Translations under genes and position numbers: made by a program
Notes under the pieces: model-generated
What the model saw: the letters and a program-made list of their open reading frames with translations, nothing else
Told to the model about the DNA's origin: nothing
The model's database searches: none
Assembly: GCF_047496725.1 (NCBI RefSeq)
Contig: NC_132971.1
Location: forward strand, 18,160,001-18,224,000
Source: Anoplolepis gracilipes
Taxonomy: Eukaryota; Arthropoda; Insecta; Hymenoptera; Formicidae
Length of the DNA stretch: 64,000 nt
Direction of reading: 5' to 3'
Shown: positions 1-10,530 of the stretch, piece by piece
Layout: each line of letters begins with the position of its first letter
How positions within the stretch are numbered: the first letter of the stretch is position 1

Positions 1-1330
1 ACGTGAAGCTTCTTGTTTGTGTAGAGATGATGACTTATCAAACGGCGATATAATCGATTGGCCCGCTCTCATCACATATCGTGTTAGATTTAATAGATAC
101 AACGATATCAGAATATATCTGGTTATATACTGACTACGAATTAAGAGATAATATAAAAGAAAATATAGAAAAGAAGAGAAGAACGAATTGAAAATTCATA
201 TAGATGTTAATAACGAGACTAAAAAATAGTTGAAATGTGTATTTAACAAGTGTAATTAAAGAAATTAATTAATTTTTTCCTAATCTTAATTGTTTTAAAC
301 AATTGTTCAAAATAATTTTTCTAAAAAAAAAAGATTAAAAAATACAAAAATATTAATGTTTGTATGCAATAAATATAAATTTAAAAAAATAAGAGCGGTA
401 AAATATATTAATAATTCAAAAAAATTAAATTTATTAGATCAATGCAAATGACTAAATAGTTAGATACAATCAAAAAAATTAATGTTCTAATTATTTTAAA
501 TACATTATTATTATTGTATTTCAAATAGCATTTCTTTATACCAATTTTTCCTCTTTTTATTCTCGTTGTTATATTTGCAATGTGCATTACCTAATGTACA
601 TAATCTTCCACTATTTTTGCATGCTTGAGCGCGTTTTTAAAAAAATATAGAAAGTTATTTTTATACTCTGATATTGCTCTCAGCTTTCTTGTCATAAATT
701 CCAGTACAAGTAATTATGAGAAGACATTATGCACAAATACATAGCAATAAAATAAGCAAGCCTTAAAATGATAAAGTTAGTAAGTATTACATTTGACTGC
801 ATAAAATTATGTATTTTAAAATCTGTTAAAAAACGTTAAAAATAATTATTGGTATTTTAATATCGTAGTTTCTTGTATAGATAATATTCAATTAACAATT
901 AGATCGTATAATTTCTTCCTTATATAATTCAGTTTTTTATTTAAATAAAAACTGTGTGAATTATTTGAGCTATCTTTTTGTAAAATTAAGCAAAACAGAA
1001 TATGTATATGATTTTATTTAATATAATTAATATTATTTAATATAATTAATATCACAACAAAAAAAAATCATATAATCTATGATATTGATACCTATCACAA
1101 TGTAAGTATAAACATAAAAATTATATTTTTCAATTATTTGTCATGATCTATTTATCATTATTAAAATAATATGGCAATTAATATAACTATTTTCGATTCA
1201 CGCAACATTTTCTCAAAAAGTTCTCGAATGTTTCCATGAAAGCAGCTTACGGAATTTCAATTTTTTTCTCTCAATAAATAGAGATTCGGAGAAAAAGATT
1301 AACGCAGAACGTTTCATGCATTTCGTGTAA
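1..1330. other. AT-rich spacer, no gene seen
   Basis: This is very AT-rich DNA with many A and T runs and stop codons in every frame, and no coding signal was found. One structure stands out: TATATGATTTT at 1005-1015 is matched by its reverse complement at 1064-1074, enclosing a short tandem copy of a TTTAATATAATTAAT-type unit. It could fold as a hairpin but may be only low-complexity sequence. Confidence 0.6.
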
Positions 1331-1980
1331 TCGTTTCATGTTTCTCGAAGCGCGGAGTTGTTACATGCACAGATAAGTTCTATCGTTCTATAGTCTATAG
1401 ATTGAATGGATTCGTAAAAAACGTTCATTCGCAAACGATTCCTAGATACGCCGGTCACATAGTACTCGTAAAACCGCGCGACAACAGCGGGAACACAACC
1501 CGACGTTTTCTGCCTGTTATCCCGTTCTTTCCCCTCGTCGCGTCCTCGATGCTGGAAACAGTTGTAAAACCTGCCGTTTGCCAGGCGGACGCGAAACATT
1601 CTACCGGATCCACTTTAAAATACTCCACGCGAGCGACGCGAATTCTCCCCTTCCGTCCAGGCGTTTCGAACAACATCGAGGGATGACCCGTGAAAACGTC
1701 GCGTTGGAAAATTGAGAACTTTTTTTACCGCCGTTCCCGGCACTCGCGCGTGTTATCAGCTAATCACGTTGACGGCATCGGCCGTAAAAAAGTTTATCGC
1801 GAATCATCTGGCGGTGACGCGCCGCGCGTGCAGTCTCGTATCGTTGCATCGATTCTTGGAAAAGCAGCGAATAGTGTCATTAAAGTATTTGACAGCATAA
1901 AAACGATGTCAAACGATGTCTTTACTGTTTTTTCGCCGGAAATGACTTCTTCGAAGCATATCATCGAGAAAGAATATTAA
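1331..1980. other. CpG-rich block, no recognisable gene
   Basis: Composition changes sharply from the flanking AT-rich DNA to a CpG-dense segment. Overlapping open frames of 60-96 codons occur on both strands (for example plus 1402-1686 and minus 1336-1599). That is expected where TAA/TAG/TGA are rare, and none resembles a known protein. It is more likely a non-coding, possibly regulatory block than an exon. Confidence 0.5.
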
Positions 1981-2051
1981 AAAATTAATAATTTAATAAA
2001 CAAATGTACCTGTTTTGACAATCGCGCATTGTTTTCTCATGGAAAAATAGC

Positions 2052-2144
2052 TGATTTATGCATTTAAAAAAAAAAACGAAAAAAAGATAATCACGCTATA
2101 GCGTGTTATTATTTTAAAATCCTTTGCTTTTACAGCTTAAATCA
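2052..2144. repeat. Foldback element with perfect 14-bp palindromic centre
   Basis: The centre is the perfect palindrome CACGCTATAGCGTG (2092-2105). Pairing continues outward imperfectly through A/T-rich arms and ends with TGATTTA at 2052-2058 against TAAATCA at 2138-2144. The arms are about 45 bases with mismatches and small bulges. A run of 22 T follows immediately (2145-2166). It could be a decayed foldback or MITE, or a stem-loop followed by a T tract. Confidence 0.5.
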
Positions 2145-2166
2145 TTTTTTTTTTTTTTTTTTTTTT
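2145..2166. repeat. T22 homopolymer
   Basis: An uninterrupted run of 22 T directly abuts the right arm of the preceding foldback. It could be a microsatellite, the poly(A) tail of a minus-strand retrocopy, or, if the hairpin were made by RNA polymerase III, a terminator-like tract. Nothing here decides between these. Confidence 0.85.
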
Positions 2167-3840
2167 AATTAAGACGCTACAGAACATTTAGAAGATTAAT
2201 GGTTTATTATAGCTTAAATAACAAATTGAGAAGAATAACCTCACTGATTTTCCTTTTTTTTGAAAAAAGATATATTGAAATATTGTTATTCTCAGAATCT
2301 TTTAAAAATAATCAGTACGATTGTTATAAATATAAGATATTGAACTGTTTGCGTTTTTCTTTAATGAAAAAATTATATTTTATTTTTTAATGCTTTCTTT
2401 GCCGTTACTACTTCAATTTTCTTGATTTACACTTACACTCATGCATACACACATACATACAAATATAGTTCTCCTAGTTTAAAAAGAGATATTATGCGGT
2501 AAAAAGTTTAAGCGTACTTACAAGTCGCTCAGAAACTTTTAGACGCATGAACTTTCGAATACGCCTCTCGAATTACTTTGCAGGAAGTGCAGACACTGTG
2601 TATATGGATTTAATCTATTTTCCTCGGTTCTTCCAACGCGTAAGCGGAAACTGGAAGAATTTTCATGCGCATCCGCGATCCGAATCCGATTGCCTAAGCA
2701 TTGAGCTGTACTAGAGATACTTTTATTTGCGCCTCAGCCAGATTTCGCGAGCTTATGCGAAATAGTTCGGGCACATCTTGCCAAAACATTTTGTATGCAT
2801 GTATATTCTACATAATATCATACATATATATCTTACACTGAATCAAAACTTTTGATATAGTACGATGAGAAAAGTTGATTTAAAGTTTCAGATTTGGGAA
2901 AGGAGATAAATATATACATCACAAAAATCATAATTTAAAAAGTCGGATCATATGTTTTCCGATTAATTCTTCCCATAAATCTGGCACAAAAAAATACTTC
3001 TAAAATTGTGTAATAAAATTAAATTTAAATAATTTCAAAAAAAAAATTTTTTTTTAAATAATGAAAAGTGAAAGAAAAAAATATGATATTTGGAGATAGA
3101 GAGTTTCTATGTATTTTCAACAGAGTTAAACATAGGAACACTAATTTTGAAATTGTATACAACTCGTTGTATGTATCCAATTTCGGAGCTATGTGTTTTA
3201 TAGACGCTCGTGAAAATAAAATATCGTACTAGTTTGCAACGATCGCTTCAATATACTAAACTTTCTTTTTATTTTGTATCCAGCAAATCGAATAAATTGT
3301 TGAATGAAAAATTGGTAAACTATATCTGACATTGCATTTAATTCCAACTTATTGTACACATATTCTATATAGTAATCTGCAGAACGAATTTTTTTAGACG
3401 AATGAGAACACGTGCAGCTTCTCTTATTACTTTTTGCAACGCGGCAATTCAATGTCGCTTTTCAATTTTAATATATATAACTCACATACACATATACAAC
3501 TACGTTTTATTTCTGTTATTTTTGATAATATAATAATGAAAAATTATCTGTTAAATCGGAGGTATTGCATGACAGAGAGGGAAACCTATATAATACTGGC
3601 AAAAAATTTATCAACGAATTGTATCGACGATTAGCCTGATAAAATCTACTTTTCTTCCTTTAACGATTTTGATTTTATCAAAGTGTATAATCCTTTGTTG
3701 GAAAAAAGAGCGATCTTGTGTTACATGATGAAAACAAAATTTCAAACAAATTGATCCATATCCGACCCCATTTATTCGAACCGAATGGGATTTGACACCG
3801 GACTGATGAAAGTTACAGTTCTCTTTCCGTATAACATGGA
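2167..3840. other. Mostly AT-rich spacer with a mild GC patch
   Basis: The sequence is AT-rich apart from a moderately CpG-containing patch at about 2515-2770. Short open frames (60-90 codons) occur but look like chance: they are AT-driven and rich in Tyr, Lys, Ile and Phe. No repeat element was recognised. Confidence 0.5.
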
Positions 3841-4500
3841 CAAAAAACGTTACAACCATGTACCAACCTGGTGAGGTCAAAGTTCTAAATCATCGTGCAA
3901 CGATATATTCGAAACGTTCGCCTCGGGGTTACGCGCGTTTATGTGTTCCCTATCAGTTTTATCCTTTTCAAACGAACGGACCGCTACCGCCGTGTCAGTC
4001 CTGTTTCCGCGGGAGATGCTTGCGTTTTTGCCGTTTTGCATGCTTTTCTTTATGCGCTTAAACACACGTGTACACATGTAAGGTTAGGTGTGTACGCGAC
4101 CGATATGCGCGACAAAGCGACCTGGGCCGATGTTATCGGAATGTCATGAAAGAAAATGCAAAGCTGAAACTAACGAGCTTAACTTTGCTCTGTAACCACA
4201 GTAAAGCCTGTAGGATCAGACGGGGAAGTCTGCTTTTTTCTCGTCCCTCCTGTCACAAGCATGGTGTAGGTACGCGTTGCCGGATCTCGTTTTGCCAAGT
4301 TGGTTGTAGTTGACCTAATACATTAGACGCCCTTTCGGATCGCTTTGACATCGTGGCAATTAAATCTGCGCCGATATTAATGAACGGCGCGCCGATCGAG
4401 CTATTTCGAGCATGCGTCAAATGAGCCACTGGATGGAATGTCGGTACGTGACGATATATGCAGTGATTTGCGCGCGAGATTAGGACGGAAGTTAGGAAGT
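3841..4500. other. CpG-rich block
   Basis: CpG-dense sequence with short overlapping open frames on both strands (plus 3858-4061, plus 4068-4313, minus 3877-4077). None has a recognisable motif. A GGTTAGGT-type motif at about 4080-4089 is an isolated match to a motif common in insect DNA and is not a telomeric array. Confidence 0.5.
4284..4324 (-). mobile_element. Possible mariner-like terminal fragment
   Basis: Read on the minus strand, the segment begins TATTAGGTCAACTACAACC. It resembles in general form the TTAGGTYGRC-type ends of insect mariner elements, and its first ten bases match the terminus-like sequence at 21206. No transposase reading frame or partner end was found nearby. This is a weak call based only on a short match. 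Confidence 0.15.
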
Positions 4501-5688
4501 TAAATTTCTAAAATTTCTAAAAGCTACTTAAAAGTATATATTATTTTAGAAATGTATTTTTATATGCTTCTCAAATATATAGACTTTTTTTTACATATTT
4601 AATTCTTTTTCTCTTTTCTCTTCTTTTTTTAAAACTTGTCTAAAACATTCAATTAATAACGAATAATATAATAAAAGAAGAATAGAAAAGAATAATAAAT
4701 AATTTTAAGAGAGAACGAGGGAGAGTAAAAAAATACTTTTTGTGTATATTAGAAGCACATCAATGTAATAAATCAATCTAATAAGTTTAACACAAAAGAA
4801 AAATTTATTTATTTCAATATTAGATACAACAAGAAAATGTATTTATTTTTGGTTACGAAACATGATATTTTTATTACAAAATACAACCAGTATTAAATTA
4901 ATTGCTAAATATAATACATTTTATCTTTCCTTAAAATTAATAAATATAATTTAAAAGCACAAAATTTTTACAATTTTATCGCACATTTTATTATGTAACT
5001 TATATATCAATATTTATATACAGATAAGGTATATAAATAATAAATACTGATAGGTACCAAATACGAATAATGAAATAGATTTAATTACCAAAATATTTAA
5101 AATAAACGGAAATATTAATACAGTTAATTTAAAACGAAACACTACAATAACGGAAGTATATATTATATAAATAGATAAAAATATGCGTTTTTATTAAAAA
5201 AAATAAACATACATAATTTTTTATACATATAATATAATAAAATTTTCCAACAAAAATATGATTTAATTTGATTAAATTTAAATATTTTTAAGATGTAATA
5301 CAATACATACATTAAAAGAATTACATTTATTAATCAGTCATCATTTATGACTGAAAATTAAAAAATCACAGTGATTTATAATTTATCAAACTTTGGTTAA
5401 AATTGCTCGTTTTCGAAAATTAATGTTCAAATATTTTAATATCTAATCCGCTGTGTGTGTAAACTTTAAAGCTTTTATATTTTAATATATTGTTAATGTT
5501 AATCTTTTTTTTAATATTAATCTCTATATTTTTAATTCTTTAATTGACTTATATGTGCGTTTGCATATTGTGTGACTTTTTACATTTATTAAAAAAATTT
5601 TAATGCAAAAGTAATCAATAACAGATCATATATATGTATATATATAATTGTAAAATTATAAACATTTATGTATGAAAAATAAATCAAT
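4501..5688. other. AT-rich spacer, no gene seen
   Basis: Long AT-rich stretch with poly(A)/poly(T) runs and short TA repeats (for example near 5629-5645). No open frame of interest and no convincing inverted repeat were found before the element that starts at 5689. Confidence 0.6.
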
Positions 5689-5734
5689 ATAAGGCCTAAA
5701 ACGAGCTTTTTTTTATAAAAGAATAATTTTTTAT

Positions 5735-5786
5735 ATAAATAGTTATTGTTGTCCGTTGTTATAAATAGTTATTGTTGTCCGTTGTT
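5735..5786. repeat. Two exact 26-bp tandem copies
   Basis: A 26-base unit beginning ATAAATAGTTATTG and ending GTCCGTTGTT occurs at 5735-5760 and again, identically, at 5761-5786. It lies inside the left arm of the foldback element, and the right arm has no equivalent duplication. The perfect identity suggests the duplication is recent compared with the divergence of the two arms. Confidence 0.95.
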
Positions 5787-5942
5787 TGAAACTTAAATAT
5801 TTATTATAATAATATAAGGAGGACATAACAAAATGGACAAGACCGTGAGGAAAGAAAAAGAATTTTAATTATTGCAAACTATATATGCAAACTTTAATTA
5901 TTAAGACACAAGCGCACTGAACAACTTTAGATGAAAGTTATT

Positions 5943-5994
5943 GTATTGTTGGCTGAGGAGATTCACGTTAGGGTTGAAACGTCCCATTGGTGTA
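5943..5994 (+). ncRNA. Candidate hammerhead ribozyme, type I, minimal helix III
   Basis: All conserved core positions are present in order: CTGAGGA at 5953-5959 (CUGANGA), GAAA at 5976-5979, and TC at 5982-5983 before the predicted cleavage after C5983. Helix II can form from GATTC (5960-5964) and GGGTT (5971-5975), including three G-U pairs, with loop ACGTTA. Helix I starts TGG (5950-5952) with CCA (5984-5986), followed by a mismatch and weaker, G-U-rich pairing out to about 5942/5994. Helix III is only AC/GT with no loop (5979-5982). That palindromic arrangement would probably need two RNA molecules to pair, as proposed for minimal hammerheads of Penelope-like elements. G-U-rich stems make activity uncertain; it may be a decayed copy. 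Confidence 0.45.
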
Positions 5995-6083
5995 TTATTA
6001 TAATAAAATAAAATATTTAAGTTTCAAATAGTCATTTATAATATTTTCTATAAAAAAATGTTTGTTTTAGACCTTACATCGAT

Positions 6084-6580
6084 GTATTTTTTTTATTATT
6101 TATACCATTATTATTTATGTATTAATTGTAGAAATTAAATAATAGGCTGATTTATTAGAAGAACTTGTATTGATTGAGGAATCCTAATATACTAATAAGA
6201 TTTTGTTACAAAGAGATAAAAGAAAAGTTTAAATTCAAAATACCTTTTTTATTTTGTTTTTTAATCAATTTATTAATGAAAATAACACTTAATGAAATTA
6301 ACAATAAAAATAACACTAGATAAGCAACGTATTCAATATTGTATTCTTCGCGAGTTCTAACAAAATAGTACTATAACTTTAATATTTTTCTTTTCTTTCT
6401 GTCAACAAATCTCTACGACTTATTTGACAATACTCTCTTTCTAAAAGTAAACGTTATATCACAACGGCAACATCATCAGGAAATGTAAACATTATCTTGA
6501 CAAACTACTAGCAAATTATTCTCTATATATATTATATAATTGAATGCCAGAGGTTATGTTAATTTTGTTTCGTTGACAAG
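6084..6580. other. AT-rich spacer
   Basis: AT-rich sequence following the foldback element. Nothing with coding or repeat structure was recognised. Confidence 0.55.
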
Positions 6581-7075
6581 TCTTCGCCCTGAATTTAGAC
6601 ACGTAACAAAAGCGTGATAAATGATTTATTTGCCACGGTAATTACTCTCGCGAAATAATTCACTCGGTCCCGTCCGTCGTTTCTCTCTCGTCCGTGGCCC
6701 ATTATTTGCGCTTCGGCTTATGCGAGGGTCGCGCGCGCACAGTTTCTCATTCTGCCGGTAACGCGAAACGCGTCCGGTATTTCGGCGGTTGAATTTCCAC
6801 GCGAAAATGCATATAGGTATATGTAAGATGTATGTAAATGAGACACTTGCATCAACAATTTATCGTTGCACCCGTACGTCACCGCCATTCGTACCTGTCG
6901 CATAATAACATACACAAAACATTTCTCTCTCCTCTCGTATCGTGCCGTTCAGTCAAGAAAATTGTTTGTGATACAGAAGAAAGAAAAGAGAGACGAACGT
7001 AGAGAAATATCCACTCGAAAGAAAACTCGCCGCACGTATTCAGAAAAGTCCCGAGATAACACATTTTCGTGACTG
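6581..7075. other. CpG-rich block
   Basis: CpG-dense from about 6640 to 6960, then purine-rich on the plus strand (about 6975-7060). Small overlapping open frames on both strands (minus 6718-6915, plus 6866-7072) have no recognisable product. Confidence 0.5.
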
Positions 7076-9050
7076 TAAATAATAATTTAGAATGTTGCAT
7101 ATTTGAATGTCAAGACAACAGTAAATTTTATGTAATGATTGATATTTAAAGAAATCAGATTAAACAAAAATTAAGCACAAATAATTTCAAGTATACAAAC
7201 TTTTAAGAACATGGCTTGAAAGTTTTATATTTAAATAATACCAACATTACATACTATTCATCTTCTGTAATAATCTATAAAAAATAAACACATCGTTTAT
7301 ATAATTTCATATATTGTATATAAATATTTATACTATATATAATATTAATTATACAAAGATATAAAAAAATGTATACGTATTATTAGAATTTGTAAATTCT
7401 GTTTATTATATATGATTACATTTTTTTCTTTAATAAATTTAAAAAAAAAGAAAGCAACCTTCAATTTTCAATTTCAACGTAAAAGTGATTTTTTAAATTT
7501 TACTTTGCACTCAATTTCATTTTTATTATTAAATTTTGCTTTTATCTTTTTTATAATTTGTGGCTTGAAGAAAAACTTGTGAACAAATGATGCTTTAGAC
7601 CATGTGTATATGCGAATAGGTAGACTGTACGTCACTGTCGACTCAAAACATGTCGCGCTTGTATACGCGCCTAAAATATTTACATATACTCCTAAGTACC
7701 AGCATGAAAGGATGTAAATATCCGGGTTGTTTGATCCTTTGTAACCATTGAATTAAAAATAATGGCCTTATTTTTAATGTGTCACCTGAAAGTATATCGC
7801 GTCACACTTTACTATACATAAGAATTTTAGTATTATGTATCCTTTCCGGTAAATAGAAATTTTCCGGCACGAGATTGAGATAAATAACGTCTATTTATCA
7901 AAGTATACCGCTTAATTGATTTTTAGGTAAAATGGATGTTTTCCGTAAATAAGATATATTGCAAACGTTGTCTTTGCGTCAAGCCCGCTTAAGTTGTCTT
8001 TATAAAACATATTAAAAAGTGAGAATAGGTTATTTGTAACTAAACAGATTATTTTTTATACGTTATGTGTAATAAAATTATAGTAAAATTGAATATAAAT
8101 ACGAGAGATACGTAAAATGATTGTAAGAGCTATAGTTTCGTAAGATAAATGAAAAAAATGAGAAAATCAGCAATTATCTCATGTAAAAAAATCAGTATAT
8201 TTTTGCATTCAAAATGACACAAAAAAGTTAACTTTTATTTTATTTACTTTTATTTTGTTATTATTTACTGTTATTTTATCTTATAGTTTAATATTTAGTT
8301 ACGAATAAAATTCATGTATTTACGGTGAATAGGTACGAGGTCCGAGCATCCGGCGACATATTCCCCGAGCATGCGAGTATAGCCGAATACTGATATTCTC
8401 GTAACTATGAAATATGGAAAACAAACATGTGCCTGGCTGGAGATGGACAATGCGTACAGCTCGTTTCAGTCACTACGAATATTCCGTCGTATCTTGGAAT
8501 TGAATTTACTCTATACATAGGTTAACAATTTGGAAAAGTTAATCCTTCTTTCTTCATTTTTAACATCTAGATTTTTAGTCTCATAGAAATGTATATTTCA
8601 TCTATTTTAATCTAAAAGCAAAAATTATTATTATTATTATAGAAACAAGTTTGAAGTAAATTTTTGTTTACAAAATTAAAAATTTATTGATGCAAAATTA
8701 ATTGAGAAGCAATATTAAATTTCAAAAATATATATTATATAGTGATATCTATTAAAATCTTTCATGAAATGTTTTAAACACATAAAAACTCGCAATATAT
8801 TTATTTTATTCTATTTTATGACTTTTATGTCTTTTCCTTCTTTTTCTCTTCCCTTCTTTGTAAAAAATATATATTCAGTATCAAATTGAACCTTTACATT
8901 TTACAGTACATGAATAGAGTATTTTTCTTCTCTCGTGAAATTGTAAAAAGTTACAGTAATACGTCACAGTGTTCATCTATCGAATTTCAAACAGTAGAGT
9001 TATATTCTATCACTCGATTACTAGTCCCTTTACTACTCCTTCTTCGTGAA
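7076..9050. other. AT-rich spacer with small GC patches
   Basis: AT-rich, with modest CpG content at about 7590-7690 and 8330-8480. A T-rich tract of TTTTATTT-type units covers about 8226-8285. The frame at 8886-9119 reads into the next CpG block and has no recognisable motif. No gene is supported. Confidence 0.5.
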
Positions 9051-9520
9051 TACCCTTTAATTGAGGACTCTGCTTCGGATCCTGCAAGATCCAAATGCAC
9101 GCGAGCGGAAGTTGAATAGTCACGGTTGCCATCGTCGTCAGCGGATACTCGTGTGAGCCGCCCTGGCCTAATTGCGAGGCGCGAGTCAACGGGAAAATCG
9201 AGAGACAGAACTTGTTTGCGGTTGTCAGAAACGAGTGACGAATTAACAGCGGCCGCAAACGACATGCCGATGGCCGGATACTGCGGTTAGCACGACTATG
9301 ACGTTTGAAGCGACACATAGGAGGCCGACATTTGCCTCGTGGGTTTTCATTGAAATTCATCGGGGAGAACAAAACAACTGCGTGACTACATACAACGGGC
9401 GCGCGCGTAGAGTATATTTCGTATAAAGCACAGTAATATACGCGAAAACGCGAAATGCGTGAGAAAATAGCGATATAAATAGCGGATGGATAGTTGAATA
9501 TTGGCCGACACGACGTGAAT
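9051..9520. other. CpG-rich block
   Basis: CpG-dense DNA containing a 120-codon minus-strand open frame (9010-9372), a 92-codon frame overlapping it in another minus register, and a plus frame. Multiple simultaneous open registers indicate composition rather than coding. The right part (about 9395-9480) is rich in CGCG steps. Confidence 0.5.
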
Positions 9521-9691
9521 GTGCAACTCTGCTTTTTCTGTGTTTACGTAACCTTATTATGTATTGAAGAGTTGTTAATTCTTAAGCACGTTCACATCGA
9601 ACCCAAGCAAATGTCCTTTTGTTTAAATTCTTCTTATTATAGAAAAAGGTATATGTTTATTAAGGTCATTGTACGTGAAAAAGATTTAACT

Positions 9692-9800
9692 GTAAAACTG
9701 TAACCGTAAGACCATAAGCAAATCTTCCACTTACAGTCAGATATTTTCCTACGTTCTGAGACTACTTGACTGTAATTAATTGGTTTGGTTACGGTTTTGC
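9692..9800. repeat. Degenerate foldback element
   Basis: Two nested inverted blocks are visible. The outer pair is GTAAAACTGTAACC (9692-9705) against GGTTACGGTTTTGC (9787-9800), 12 of 14 paired. The inner pair is TTACAGTCA (9731-9739) against TGACTGTAA (9767-9775), perfect. The intervening sequence is less conserved. It is probably the remnant of a small terminal-inverted-repeat element; no coding sequence lies inside. Confidence 0.45.
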
Positions 9801-10480
9801 GATTACGATTATTTGTTCAACGATTAACAACAACAAATGTTAAGCGTTTAAAAAATGAAATAACTAATATCAGTAATTAATTGCCAACCGTCAATTCGTA
9901 CGGTTTGACTTGAAGCAATCGTGCTTATTTTATTTGGAAATGACATAAAAATATGACATAAATATAAATTTTGCGACATAGATAACGTAAGATATTTTTA
10001 TTATTTTTATCTTTGATTTATTTATTTGTTTATTAATTTCAGTTTGCCAAATAAATGAAATCTGTTTTCTCGCTTTGCTTATAGAATATTTAAAAGTATT
10101 CAGAATATAATAAAGAACTTCTGAAAAAGCTGTTTTATAATGAAGAAATTTGATAAAATTTAAATAAAAATGATAGTTTACGTTTATTGTAGTACAATAA
10201 AATTTAAATTTTCTATACAATTTAGATTATAATAAAAAAGACTTCTCATCTTTTCACTTTTCTTATAAATTTGTATAAAAAAAACATTAAGTATATTTAT
10301 GTATAATTTTTCATTATGTGGATCTAAAAGTTTTGAAAAAGAAAAGAAAATTTTATTTTTTAGTGACTATGAAAATATGAAACAAATATTTTGTCAAGCT
10401 TCTGAACAAAACTAGTTCGGGAGATGTTTAAAGATAGTAAAAAATAGAATTATTACTGAAATTTTCCAAGCACTGTTCGA
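9801..10480. other. AT-rich spacer
   Basis: AT-rich DNA. The minus-strand frame 9930-10220 (96 codons) is Lys/Ile/Tyr/Phe-rich and looks random. No repeat or RNA gene was recognised. Confidence 0.55.
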
Positions 10481-10500
10481 GAGGCAATGAATTGAGGCAG

Positions 10501-10527
10501 TGACCGGAAGTTAAGCACTATGGGCTT
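10501..10527 (+). pseudogene. Possible 5S rRNA internal-promoter-like fragment
   Basis: The string ACCGGAAGTTAAGCA followed shortly by GGGC resembles the ACCGAAGTTAAGCAacgtcGGGC region of insect 5S rRNA (the A-box part of its internal promoter), with an inserted G and a shortened spacer. Flanking sequence does not match the rest of 5S. It could be a remnant of a 5S-derived SINE or a chance match. Confidence 0.15.
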
Positions 10528-10530
10528 TTA

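Larger units (their letters stand above)
5689..6083 (+). mobile_element. Long-TIR foldback element carrying a hammerhead-like motif
   Basis: The left arm (about 5689-5816) is matched by the reverse complement of the right arm (about 5991-6083). Shared blocks in order from the ends are AAGGYCTAAAAC, an A/T tract containing TTTTTTTATA, AAATAGTYATT, then TTTGAAACTTAAATATT and ATTATAATAATA. The left arm is longer because it holds a 26-bp tandem duplication (5735-5786). The central loop of about 175 bases encodes no protein and contains the hammerhead-like sequence at 5943-5994. The structure suggests a non-autonomous element. Its family was not identified; a Penelope-related origin is inferred only from the ribozyme-like motif. 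Confidence 0.55.

Noticed and set aside
9010..9372. 120-codon minus-strand frame
   Set aside because: Two other registers are open over the same CpG-dense DNA, and no domain or splice context supports coding.
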